This document shows, piece by piece, positions 38,501 to 50,500 of a stretch of 64,000 bases of DNA (positions are counted from its first letter, which is position 1; each line of letters begins with the position of its first letter). Source of the stretch: Syngnathus acus (taxonomy: Eukaryota; Chordata; Actinopteri; Syngnathiformes; Syngnathidae); contig NC_051089.1 in NCBI RefSeq assembly GCF_901709675.1, positions 18,782,008 to 18,846,007 of the forward strand. Direction: 5' to 3'. A program made the position numbers and the translations under genes. The notes under the pieces were generated by a model, which ran no database searches, had not been told where the DNA came from, and saw only the letters and a list, made by a program, of their open reading frames with translations.

Positions 38501-41500
38501 TGCAATAACAACAAAATTGTTAACCTAATTAAGCAATGTTGGGTATCTTGAAAGACAAAACAAAATTATGACATATCAATCCATGAGTTGTCGATACTTT
38601 TTAACTTGTCGCAGGGGGTAGAGGTGCGTGATCTTGTTTATTTATATATTGACACTTTCGTCTGCTTATTTTTTATTTAATCTTGTTTTTTATATATATT
38701 GACACTTTTGTCTGCTGTTTGTTTATTTATTTAATCTTGGATATTAATATATTACACTTTCGTCTGCTTGTTTTTTATTTAATCACAGGTATCTATCGCA
38801 TCTTCTGTGGATCATCATTTTGTTTGTCGTGCCGGATGTTTATATTGTCCGTTTATTTATGTATTTAATTGTTCATTCATACTGCTGGCAACTGAATTTC
38901 TATACAGTCAAACCTCGGTTTTCGAACGTCCCGGTTCTCGAACAAATCGGAATTTGAACGAAACATTTTTTAGAATGAGATTTTTTAGCTTCGGTTGTAG
39001 AACAAAATTCGGAGGTGGAACCTCGCAAGATGAGCCGAAAGGACCCGAGAACACCCGACCGCGCGGCCCGGATGCCGACTGACTCCGTTCGTTATTGTAT
39101 TTTCGTTACCGTATTTTTCGGATTAAAAGTCGCTCCGGAATATATGTCGCATTAGTCATAAAATGCACAATAACGTGAAAAAAAACATATATAAGTCGCT
39201 CCGGAGTATAAATCGAATTTTGGGGGAAATGTATTCGACAAAATCCAACACCAAGAACAGACATGAACGAGCAACAATAGGCTAAACGATACGTATGCTA
39301 ACGTGACAAACACAAACGAAGAACTGAGAACGGGCCTGACGTAACATTCAGAGTTATTAAAAAACTATTACATAAATAACACGTTTATAATACCATCTGT
39401 GTCACTCCAATTCATTAAATCCATCGATCGTCCTTTATGTCAACAATGGGTGCGCGCCGCTGACGGCGCTTGCACTTCAAAATATTCCACAGGCCCATAT
39501 AACAATATATAAATTATATATCAAATAAGTATTATATAAGCAATAATATTATCAAACCATCTGTCACTCCAAATCATTAAATCCATCGATCAAATTCCTC
39601 GTTCTTTGTCAACAATGCCGCGCGTGCGCCCTGACATCAGCCTCGTCGTTATTCCACAGATCTAGTAGTAGCGTTAACAAAGTACAAGGAAAGACGTGGG
39701 TTTGGTAAACGGCTCTTTATTTAATAAAACAAGAGTTCAACGAGCCAACAACTACTGAACTGTAACGATAAAAACATATACAAGTTGCTACACAAAATAA
39801 AATATATCAAATAACAATAACACACATAGTTAACCGCCACACGGCCCCAAGCACCGGCGTCGACTTCCAGGCATGTGGCGGCGTGGACTTCCATCCCCGC
39901 AGGTGGCCCTTCCAGCCACGGAGGTGGAAGAGAGCTCCATCGAATAGGACCAGGTGTGCGTAAAAGCCATGTCTGAGCCCCATCCACCGTCCCCAGACAG
40001 CCACCCGGCCGAGCGCCGGCCCCCGACTTCCATCCACGGAGGTGAAAGAGAGCTCCGTAGAGTAGGACCGGGCGTGCGTAAAAGCCATAATAGTTTTTCA
40101 AACCTTCTGTGTCACTCCAAATCATTAAATCCTTCAAACTCTTCGTCCTCCGTGTCACTTACAAACAAAGCCGCTAATGATGCCGGTAGTACGTGGGGCC
40201 CTTCGTCATCATCATTCCGTGATCGAATCTTTGTCCTTTATGTAAACAACCGCTGCGCTGCGCCGCGCTGCGCCGCGCTGCGCCGCGCCGCGCTACTGAC
40301 GTCACTTGAAATTCAAATTACGATAATCCCTTGCTACATCGCGGTTTCACTTTTTTTTTCGGACCAAATTGAGCTCCCTGCTCAATGAGGTCCAATTAAA
40401 TTTTGGAAAGTACATCAGGACTTTAAAAATATTTTCTACCGTAATTTTCGGACTATAAGTCGCGTTTTTTTTTCATAGTTTGGGTGGGGGGGCGACTTAT
40501 ACTCAGGAGCGACTTATATACATATATATGTTTTTTTTTCACTTTTTTGGGCATTTTATGGCTGGTGCGACTTATACTCCGGTGCGACTTATAGTCCGAA
40601 AATTACGGTACATTTCAGCGTCGGCTCTGTCACAATAATGCGACCAGCGCGGTGCAGTTGCGCGGTCGGTGGCGCGCTACGGTTGCGCGTTCGGCGGTGC
40701 GCTGCAGTTGCGCGATCGGACAAAAATGCGCAAATGAAAAAATGCTTAAAAAAGGCGTTTCTTTTAGTCTTGGAACGGATGACATTTTTTTCCATTATTT
40801 GTAATGGGGAAAAATAGATTCGGAATTCGACCGATTCACTTCTCGAACCGCCTTCTGGAACGGATTGTGGTCGAAAACCAAGGTTTGAATCTATCTATCT
40901 ATCTATCTATCTATTGTTCAGTTCAGTTCAGGCTGCCGAGGGAGTAGGACGCTTCTGTTCTTCTCTCAAGGTTACAGCGGCAAACAGAGATAAATGCATT
41001 CAGACACACAGACTTTATAATACAAATTACCGTATTTTCCGGACTATAAGGCGCACCTAAAAACCTACAATTTTCTCAAAAGCTGACAGTATGCCTTATA
41101 GTTCGGTGGGCCTTATATATGGACCAAATTCCTAAATTTAAACTGGCCCGAAGCATTGTGTCATGAAATCAATCATTAGTGGCCCGCTGAAGACTATGAA
41201 TCATGAATCAAAAAGATTACGGATCATTATTTTGTGATTATAAAGTAATTTGTTGCGTCTGAAGTTGAAATAAAAAAGATAAAATGGAGAATGATTTTAT
41301 TTGGATTAAAAATCTGACATGATGCATTAATGGTGCGCCTTATAGTCCGGTGCGCCTTATATAAGGACAACACTTTAAAATGGGCCATTCATTGAAGATG
41401 CGCTTTATAGTCAAGTCCGCCTTATAGTCTGGAAAATACGGTACTTAATATAAAAGAAAGAAGATTTTACAGTGATGGGGCCTAAAAAGGATCAGGCAAC

Positions 41501-44500
41501 GGCCTACAGTTCAACAGGTGTGAATGAGTGTTTCAAACTAGATTGTTTGTCAAACAGCCTGAGGGTGAATGGGCGTTACAATTGTCGAAAAACAGCCATA
41601 AAACTGTGACCAGAGGTGAGTGTCACAAGATTATAACCCCTTGCAAGACAAATGAGAAGCTTTGATATTTGACAGATGAGCTTGTTAAAGGAACTAGGAT
41701 AAAGTGCTCTGATATATGTAGTGCATTACCTGGGGTTGGGAACAAACGGTGATTTTTTTTGGAGCATGGTATCCTACTGTCGTACGTAAATCGTTGCAAA
41801 GAGCCGAAAGTGAGTTACTCAAGTATATGGCACTGTTTTGGAATACGCTGACCTGTATTTAAAGGGACTATGGTTTTGTTGTGTGTCACATTTTATGACA
41901 TGTTATTATGAAGCCACATGTACTCAGACAAGGACATGATATGCATTGATAAAACAGTGGTGATTTATCGACCATATATAAAAGTGCTTGAGGAGTTAGA
42001 GTTAAAGTTGTGGATCTCTTACTGCATACTTTGAACTTTTGGGAGAAGAAGGAGAATACTTATAAGAGTTTCCGATGAGAGTGCCTGACTTTGAGGACCC
42101 AAGTGTGGATTGTGTGGGGAAAAATAATAACATGAAGGGAGGGGGGAGAGGATTCAACAAGAGACCCTTTTAATAGCAGGGACCTCAGTAAGAACTTTGC
42201 TAGAGTCAAGGATGACCAATATAAGATAACCTTAAGATTTGAGGTTTTGGCAATCTCAGACACGGCTTTGTCATAGCAAGGTCGTGGACAGTGAGCTGGA
42301 GGAGGATCCAGGGCTGTGGACTCGGACTCGGGGACTCGGTCATTTTTGCCGGACTCGGACTCGGTGCTGATTTTGACCGAGTCTACCGAGTCCGACGATA
42401 AAAAAAATACGTTCAATTTTATTTTCATCATGCTGCTGAGAATGCGCGTAGGAATACTGTCCACAGCCCTGCTTACGATCAAGTTTGAAAAAGAACTTGA
42501 CAGCATTGAGCGCCGCCGGCGTTTTTCGGCCGCCACCTCGCCAACCGGTCAAACGCGCATGCGCGTGAGGGGAAATCCCGCAAAGGAGGAGGGACAAACA
42601 GAGCGATTGGTTTTGCTGGCTTTTTAATGAATGGCGACTGTGACTACGGGGGCCCATTAGGTCCAGAAAAGCTGACAAGACGCTTGCCAAAATGGCAAGG
42701 AAAAAATGCACAGCTAAACGAATATATGACGATGAACACAGGACGTTTTTAACAGAGTTAAAGTTGTTTTTTGTTGAACGCTATGGCAAGCCATTCTGCC
42801 TGATATGTCGGACGTCATTGGCGCATTTAAAAGCTTCAAATGGTCAGCGCCACTTCAGCTCACTTCATGCCAATACCGATAAGGACTTTGCAAAAGGGAC
42901 TGAATTTCGCAAGCACAAGTTTGGAGACTTTGAAAAGTCAGGCAGAAAAATAGGTACAGTTTTTCAAAAAAATTACGAAGCACTCAGAGACTGTCACACT
43001 TGCATTGTTTCAACTGGCTTGGAACATTGCACGGGCTAAAAAGCCATACAATGAAGTGGAGTTCGTTAAAATATGCCTCAGTGACGTTATTGAATTTTAT
43101 TTTCATCGTGCTGCTGAGAATGCGCGTAGGAATACTGTCCACAGCCCTGCTTGCTTGTTATGAAGACAAATTTAGTTGTTGCGTGCGCGCCCGCGCCTGC
43201 CTGCCTGCGTGCGTGCGTGCGTGCACGTACAAGACCCACAATGCCCCGCGCGCAGCCAAGATGGAAGAACCCGGGAGCAGCGAGAGAATGTTTTGCCTCT
43301 AGATTTGGGGGGGAAACGGAGCGTAAGTTACGATCAATGCGGCCACGTTGAGTTGCACTTAGGCTAATGTTTACATTATGTACCAATGTCAAGGACGATT
43401 ATGTCACCCAGCTTATATCATTGATGTGTTTCGATAGTTGTGGGGTTGTCACTAATTATTTGTGTTTAGATAAATGTCTGAGCTATAATGGTGTAATTAA
43501 TGATTAAAACTTGAAAGTATCTGTTTATTGTATTCGTTTATATGTTTAATAAAGACAAAGCCATCACAAAACTGTTGTAATTATTTAGATTTGATCTAAA
43601 TTAGCCTTGAATAAAGACTAAGCAGTCACATGAATTAACAGAAAAAATGAACAGCCGGACTCGGACTCGGACTTGTGGTCAAGAGGCCGGACTCGGACTC
43701 GGTGCAAAAATCGGACCGAGTCCACAGCCCTGCTGCAGATAAAAGGAGTGGAAGTATTTGTTGTTGAGCATATGACTATGACCATTGACCTGTAGACATG
43801 ACATCTACTGAGCACCATTATGTGTGGACAAAGTTGTGAAAACAGTATCTTTGAGCTCTGCTGCAAACACAGTGGTGTCTGGTGGTAGGTGGGGTCTTTA
43901 ATTAGAGCTGTGACCATTAAATATTTTTAGACTTGATTATTCTATGAATTATTCCAGTAAATGATCGCATAAGGCAGGGATCTGCAACCCATGGTAGCAG
44001 AACTGCATGTGGATCTTTCATTCTTCTGCCGTAGCTCACTGTGACTTTGGAAAATGAAGAATGTTACAATATAAATTATAGTTGTTTGTTGTTTGTCCAA
44101 ATGCCATGGTAAATTAGAAAATTACGGTGTTAAAACTTTTTTTTGTTTCCATTCAAAAGTGATATGATTCCAAGTTTTGGGGGCGATTCTTGGGTGGATA
44201 GTGGATAATTTACCTTTGGCTTTAAATGTCTTATTTAAAGGAGTTACCTGAAAAATTGACATATATTTTAATTTTTTATTTATACGCAGCAGGGCTGGGT
44301 GATAATTCCATACCAACACTTATCTTAATTGACACGTGATTGAACAAATAGTAAATGCCTGAACAAAGTGTGTCATAATGACACCAGTATACAATACTCC
44401 CCCTTGAGTTTAGATCATTTTGAGGAGGGGGTTTTACGGTTGGCCTTTTTTTTGTCATCAACCATGTGCCCAAAAAGCTTTGCAATTTTAAAATACAAAT

Positions 44501-47500
44501 GAATGAAAACAATATGAAAATACAAAATGTTAAGACATCTCAGGTTGGGAGTTTTTTTTATGCGCTCCATACTATTCCTGTGTGCTAAGTGTTAGGGCTG
44601 TGTGTTAGGGCAGTTAGAGCAGTTCGCAAATGCTTACGCGCACAGTTCAGAGGGAACATTGGCTGTAACATGTCAGACGCAAACATCGATCATTGTTTTC
44701 CAATTTAAAAGCAGGTTGTTTGCAAATGTGTTTTTTTTTTTTTTTTTTTTTTGCTCATCACAATGGAGGATGACAGAAATCTGAGAATATTTACTGTTGA
44801 GTGGTGGAAATTCTGAGGACTTGGATAGTTTTAAATTGAACCAGGTCTCTAAACAATCAATTCCCAAAAATAGTTAGGTACATTTAGTATCATTAGTTGT
44901 TGATCAATTTATTAATCGCTGCAACTCTACATAAAATCATAAGATTTCGAGGTTATTACCTTGTTGGCTTCAATCCATTGCAAAGATCAATGATATATTG
45001 TTTCCAGAGATCATGCAGAGGTAAGAAAAGCTCATACCTGCAATAACAATGACCAAGTCAGTGACAATGGGAAGGAAGTGGACAAAATAGGGTGGGGAGC
45101 TGTAGCATAATAATAATAATAATTATGATACATTTAATTAATAACGCACTTCAAATCAAATAAATCTCAAAGTGCTCAGCATAGGCATTATATTACAGCG
45201 AACACAATGGTAAATGTTTTTTATTTTCAATTAACATGATAATTACTGTGGATCCATGACCTACCTCTGGTGTTCACTTTTTATATGGAAGATCTTGATT
45301 TCCCTCTTCTGCTGAGCATTTAATCCTTTGGGTTTCTTTTTGTGCAGTATCTTTTTATTAGACCTGGAGTACTCCAAGATAACGGCTTTATGACTCAGCA
45401 AACCTTTTGCATCCTTTTGTGGCTGCGGCTCAGTGTTTCTCTTCAGGAATGCTTGGGTGAAAGCTTGAGCTTTGGAGCGAATCTGAGCCTGGTAAAGTAT
45501 TAAGTACACCAAAGAAAATCAAATATGCAGTTAGAGACGAGAGAATTTGGACATTTGTTTCTTAAAACTAAACATTATATATTGTTGGCCACATTGCATA
45601 ATAATTGTCTTCTTATTCTTATTCTATGGCTGTATTCAAACACACCAGTCACAGTTATAACATCTCTGCAAGGTAAACCAAATATTACAACTTGTCAATC
45701 ACACCTTTTTTCTTCATTCTTCATTCTCTCACTCTTATACTGTAGGAGTATGATTCACCTCATCATACCACAAGATATCTTCCCACTTTTTCATTTTCTC
45801 ATGTTTCTTTGTATTCTTCAGTTTTTATTATTCTACTATTTATTTTACCATTTTTTTCCATGTATAATGCGCAAAATTTAACTAATTTATTGTCCTAAAA
45901 TCTGGGGTGCGCATTATACTTGGGTACATTTTTTATTTTTTTTAATCCGGATTTCATACGGAGGCCGCCATTACAGATGCGCTTTCTTCTCTGCTGTTCA
46001 CTTCAAACACGCTCCATACGAACACAATGCTCTCGTATAAGACGCTTGCTCGATCACCTGCTCGTTTGCTGTCACAATGTACCCTACACAAATCCGAAAC
46101 ATTTCTTCGCTATCGAGTTTGCTAGCGCATGCGCAGTGATACTGACCGGCAGAATAACATCCGGTTGTTCCCAAAGACGATCTTTTTTCTGAAATAATTT
46201 TACGTTTACGGACTTAAGTAGGAGTCAAAATTTGGGTGCGTATTATACATGGGTACAGGCTTTTTTCCAGCATCGACATGCCGTTTTTAGGGTGCGTATT
46301 ATACATGGGGGCGCATTATACATGGAAAAAAACTGTATTTCTTATCTACAGGGTCCGGCAAAATGATCTGACACATTTGTAGGTTTAATAAAATGCAAAT
46401 AAATTAAAGAATCAATTTTTTTATTTTTTTTATTTCCGAAAAAGTACATACAGTGGGGCAAAAAAGCATTTAGTCAGCCACCAATTGTGCAAGTTCTCCC
46501 ACTTGAAAGATGAGAGATGGCTATAATTTTCATCATAGGTGCACTTCAACTATGAGAGACAAATTTTTTAAAAAATCCAGAAAATCACAGTGTCTGATTT
46601 TTAAAGAATTTATTTGCAAATTATGGTGGAAAATAAGTATTTGGTCAATAACGGCCTCGATCTGGGGCTCCACGCAAGATCTCACCCCGTGGGGTCAAAA
46701 TGATCACAAGAACGGTGAACAAAAATCCCAGAAAAACACGGCGGGACCTAGTGAATGACCTGCAGAGAGCTGGGAGCAAAGTAACAAAGACTACCATCAG
46801 TAACACACTACGTCACCAGGGACTCAAGTCCTGCAGTGCCAGACGGATCATATGGAATGTCAAACTTCAGACGAGCCTGGACATGTACTGGCTTAAGCAG
46901 GGGGACACGTCTGGCACAGCAGGATTTAAGTCGCTGGCGACGTAGTGTGGTACCGATGGTAGTCTTTGTTACTTTGGTCCTAGCTCTCTGCAGGTTATTC
47001 ACTCGATCATTAACCCTAACCCTAACCTTCACTTTCTTTAGAAATCAGACAATGTGATTTTCTGATTTTTAAAAAAAAAAAATTGTCTCTCATAGTTGAA
47101 GTATACCTATGATGAAAATTACAGCCATCTCTCATCTTTTACAGTGCCTTGCGAAAGTATTCGGCCCCCTTGAACCTTTCAACATTTCGCCACATTTCAG
47201 GCTTCAAACATAAAGATATAAAATTTTAATTTTTTGTCAAGAATCAACAAGTGGGACACAATCGTGAAGTGGAACGAAATTTATTGGATAATTTACATTT
47301 TTTTAACAAATAAAAAACTGAAAAGTGGGGCGTGCAATATTATTCGGCCCCCTTGCGCTAATACTTTGTAGCGCCACCTTTTGCTGCAATTACAGCTGCA
47401 AGTCGCTTGGGGTATGTCTCTATCAGTTTTGCACATCGAGAGACTGGAATTCTTGCCAATTCTTCCTTGCAAAACAGCTCGAGCTCAGTGAGGTTGGATG

Positions 47501-50500
47501 GAGAGCGTTTGTGAACAGCAGTCTTCAGCTCTTTCCACAGATTCTCGATTGGATTCAGGTCTGGACTTTGACTTGGCCATTCTAACACCTGGATACGTCT
47601 ATTTGTGAACCATTCCATTGTAGATTTGGCTTTATGTTTTGGATCATTGTCCTGTTGGAAGATAAATCTCCGTCCCAGTCTCAGGTCTTTTGCAGACTCC
47701 AACAGGTTTTCTTCCAGAATGGTCCTGTATTTGGCTCCATCCATCTTCCCATCAATTTTAGCCATCTTCCCTGTCCCTGCTGAAGAAAAGCAGGCCCAAA
47801 CCATGATGCTGCCACCACCATGTTTGACAGTGGGGATGGTGTGTTCAGGGTGATGAGCTGTGTTGTTTTTACGCCAAACATATCGTTTTGCATTGTGGCC
47901 AAAAAGTTCGATTTTGGATTCATCTGACCAGAGCACCTTCTTCCACATGTTTGGTGTGTCTCCCAGGTGGCTTGTGGCAAACTTTAAACGAGACTTTTTA
48001 TGGATATCTTTGAGAAATGGCTTTCTTCTTGCCACTCTTCCATAAAGGCCAGATTTGTGCAGTGCACGACTGATTGTTGTCCTATGGACAGACTCTCCCA
48101 CCTCAGCTGTAGTTATCTGCAGTTCATCCAGAGTGATCATGGGCCTCTTGGCTGCATCTCTGATCAGTCTTCTCCTTGTTTGAGATGAAAGTTTGGAGGG
48201 ATGGCCGGGTCTTGGTAGATTTGCAGTGGTCTGATACTCCTTCCATTTCAATATAATTGCTTGCACAGTGCTCCTTGAGATGTTTAAAGCTTGGGAAATC
48301 TTTTTGTATCCAAATCCGGCTTTAAACTTCTCCACAACAGTATCTCGGACCTGCCTGGTGTGTTCCTTTGTCTTCATGGTTCTCCCTGCACTTTAAACAG
48401 AACCCTGAGACTATCAAAGAGCAGGTGCATTTATACGGAGACTTGATTACACACAGGTGCATTCTATTTATCATCATCAGTCATTTAGGACAGTGGTCCC
48501 CAACCACCGGGCCGCGGACCGGTACCGGTCCGTGGGTTACTTGGTACCGGGCCGCCAAGCCGCACAGAATTTTTTTTTTTTAATCGACGATCAATTAATT
48601 CAGGTCAAGACACTCGTCCCGGTCACGTGCCAGTCGAGCCCGCAAAGCTAATATGTGGCGACAGGCTAACTAACCAGGCAATGAAGCATTCAAAACTGCT
48701 TCAACACATGGAGACCAAGCATCCTGCAATAAAAGACAAACCTTAATCACTTCGGGTGTCATTGTCTCTGATTACGTCTAGATGGGACCGGATCGTTTCT
48801 GAGAAACAAACTCAGTGCTCCCACTAATTCAACGTAATGGTGAGTTTTATTTTTGTAATTTGTACTTGTTTTTATGTCAGTCGTATCATTTTATTTCATC
48901 GTATTTATATATTTATTATAAATGTATTATTTATTTATTTATATAAATGTATTATTTATTTATATAAATGCCGGTCCGCGGAAATATTTCTGACATGTAA
49001 CCGGTCCGTGGCGCAAAAAAGGTTGGGGACCACTGATTTAGGACAACATTGGATCATTCAAAGATCCTCACTGAACCTCTGGAGTGAGTTTGCTGCACTG
49101 AAAGTAAAGGGGCCGAATAATATTGCACGCCCCACTTTTCAGTTTTTTATTTGTTAAAAAAGTTTAAATTATCCAATAAATTTCGTTCCACTTCACGATT
49201 GTGTCCCACTTGTTGTTGATTCTTGACAAAAAATTTAAATTTTATATGTTTATGTTTGACGCCTGAAATGTGGCGAAATGTTGAAAGGTTCAAGGGGGCC
49301 CAACCGAGCTGGTGTGCGAGGCAGAAAAGTTCCAACTAGATATAGTCGGACTTGCCTCCACGCACAGTTTGGGTTCCGGTACAAGCCCTCTCGAGAGGGG
49401 CTGGACTCTCTTCCACTCTGGAGTTGCCCACGGCGAGAGGCGTCAAGCAGGTGTGGGCATACTTATTGTCCCCCCTCTGGAGCCAAGCCTGGAGTTGGGG
49501 CTCAAAGTCAAGTATCTGGTGGCCGGGCCTTCACCCATGGGGCCCGGCCAGGCACAACCCGAAAAGACAACGTGGGTCCCCTTTCCCATGGGCTCACCAC
49601 CTGTGGGACGGGCCAAAGGAGGTGGGTGCAAAGAGAGCTGGGCGGCGGCCAAAGGTGGGGACCTTGGCGGTCCGATAGAGAAGCTGGCTCTTGGGACACA
49701 GAATGTCACCTTTCTGGCAGGAAAGGAGCCCGAGCTAGTGTGCGAGGCAGAAAAGTTCCAACTAGACATAGTCGGACTTGTCTCCACACACAGCTTGGGT
49801 TCTGTAACAAGTCCTTGAGAGGGGCTGCACTCTCTTCCACTCTGGAGTTGCCCACGGTGAGCGGCGTCAAGCAGGTGTGAGTATACTTATTGCCCCCCGG
49901 CTGGGCGCCTGCACATTGGGGTTCACACCGGTGAACGAGAGGGTAGCCTCCCTCCGCCTTCGGGTGGTGGGACGGGTCCTTACTGTTGTTTGTGTCTATG
50001 CACCAAACGGCAGCTCAGAGTACCCACCCTTCTTGGAGTCCCTGGAGGAAGTGCTGGAGAGCGCTCCTTCTGGGGACTCCATCGTTCTACTGGGTGACTT
50101 CAATGCTCACGTGGGCAATGACAGTGAGACCTGGAAGGGCGTGATTGGGAGGTACTGCCCCCCCGATCTGAACCCGAGCGGTGTTCCATTATTGGACTTC
50201 TGTGCTCGACACGGATTTTCTATAATGAACACCATGTTCAAACATAAGGGTGTCCATGTGTGCACTTGGCACCAGGACACCCTAGGTCGCAGTTCGATGA
50301 TCGACTTTGTAGTCGTGTCATCGGATTTGCGGCCGCATGTTTTGGACACTCGGGCAAAGAGAGGGGCGGAGCTGTCAACTGATCACCACCTGGTGGTGGG
50401 TTGGCTCCGATGGTGGGGGAAGATGCCGGTCCGACCTGGCGAACCCAAACGCTCTGTGAGGGTCTGCTGGGAACGTCTGGCAGAATCCCCTGTCAGGAAG

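Larger units (their letters stand above)
38904..40888 (+). mobile_element. pogo/Tigger- or mariner-like element (family T), copy 2, twice interrupted
   Basis: CAGTCAAACCTCGGTTTTCG at 38905 and the inverse end at about 40865-40888 match 1931-2818. The interior is broken by a family B large variant from about 39108 to 40345 and by a small family B element at 40438-40608. A TATC microsatellite (40889-40914) follows. Confidence 0.75.
47141..49300 (-). mobile_element. Tc1-like transposon C
   Basis: The left terminal repeat is complete from 47142 (CAGTGCCTTGCGAAAGTATT). On the right only GGTTCAAGGGGGCC remains at about 49288-49301, where Rex3 sequence begins, so the outer 25 bp are missing. Between the transposase start and the right repeat a hAT element (48491-49035) is inserted. 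The copy carries an intact transposase but cannot mobilise itself with one end gone. Confidence 0.93.

Noticed and set aside
44122-44319. Minus-strand frame containing [10 protein letters not shown], briefly considered as the POP4 C-terminus
   Set aside because: The surrounding residues do not match, and the true terminal exon was found at 13719-13855.
47012-47026. CCCTAACCCTAACC as an interstitial telomere repeat
   Set aside because: Only about two and a half units, within a Tc1 derivative; too short to claim.
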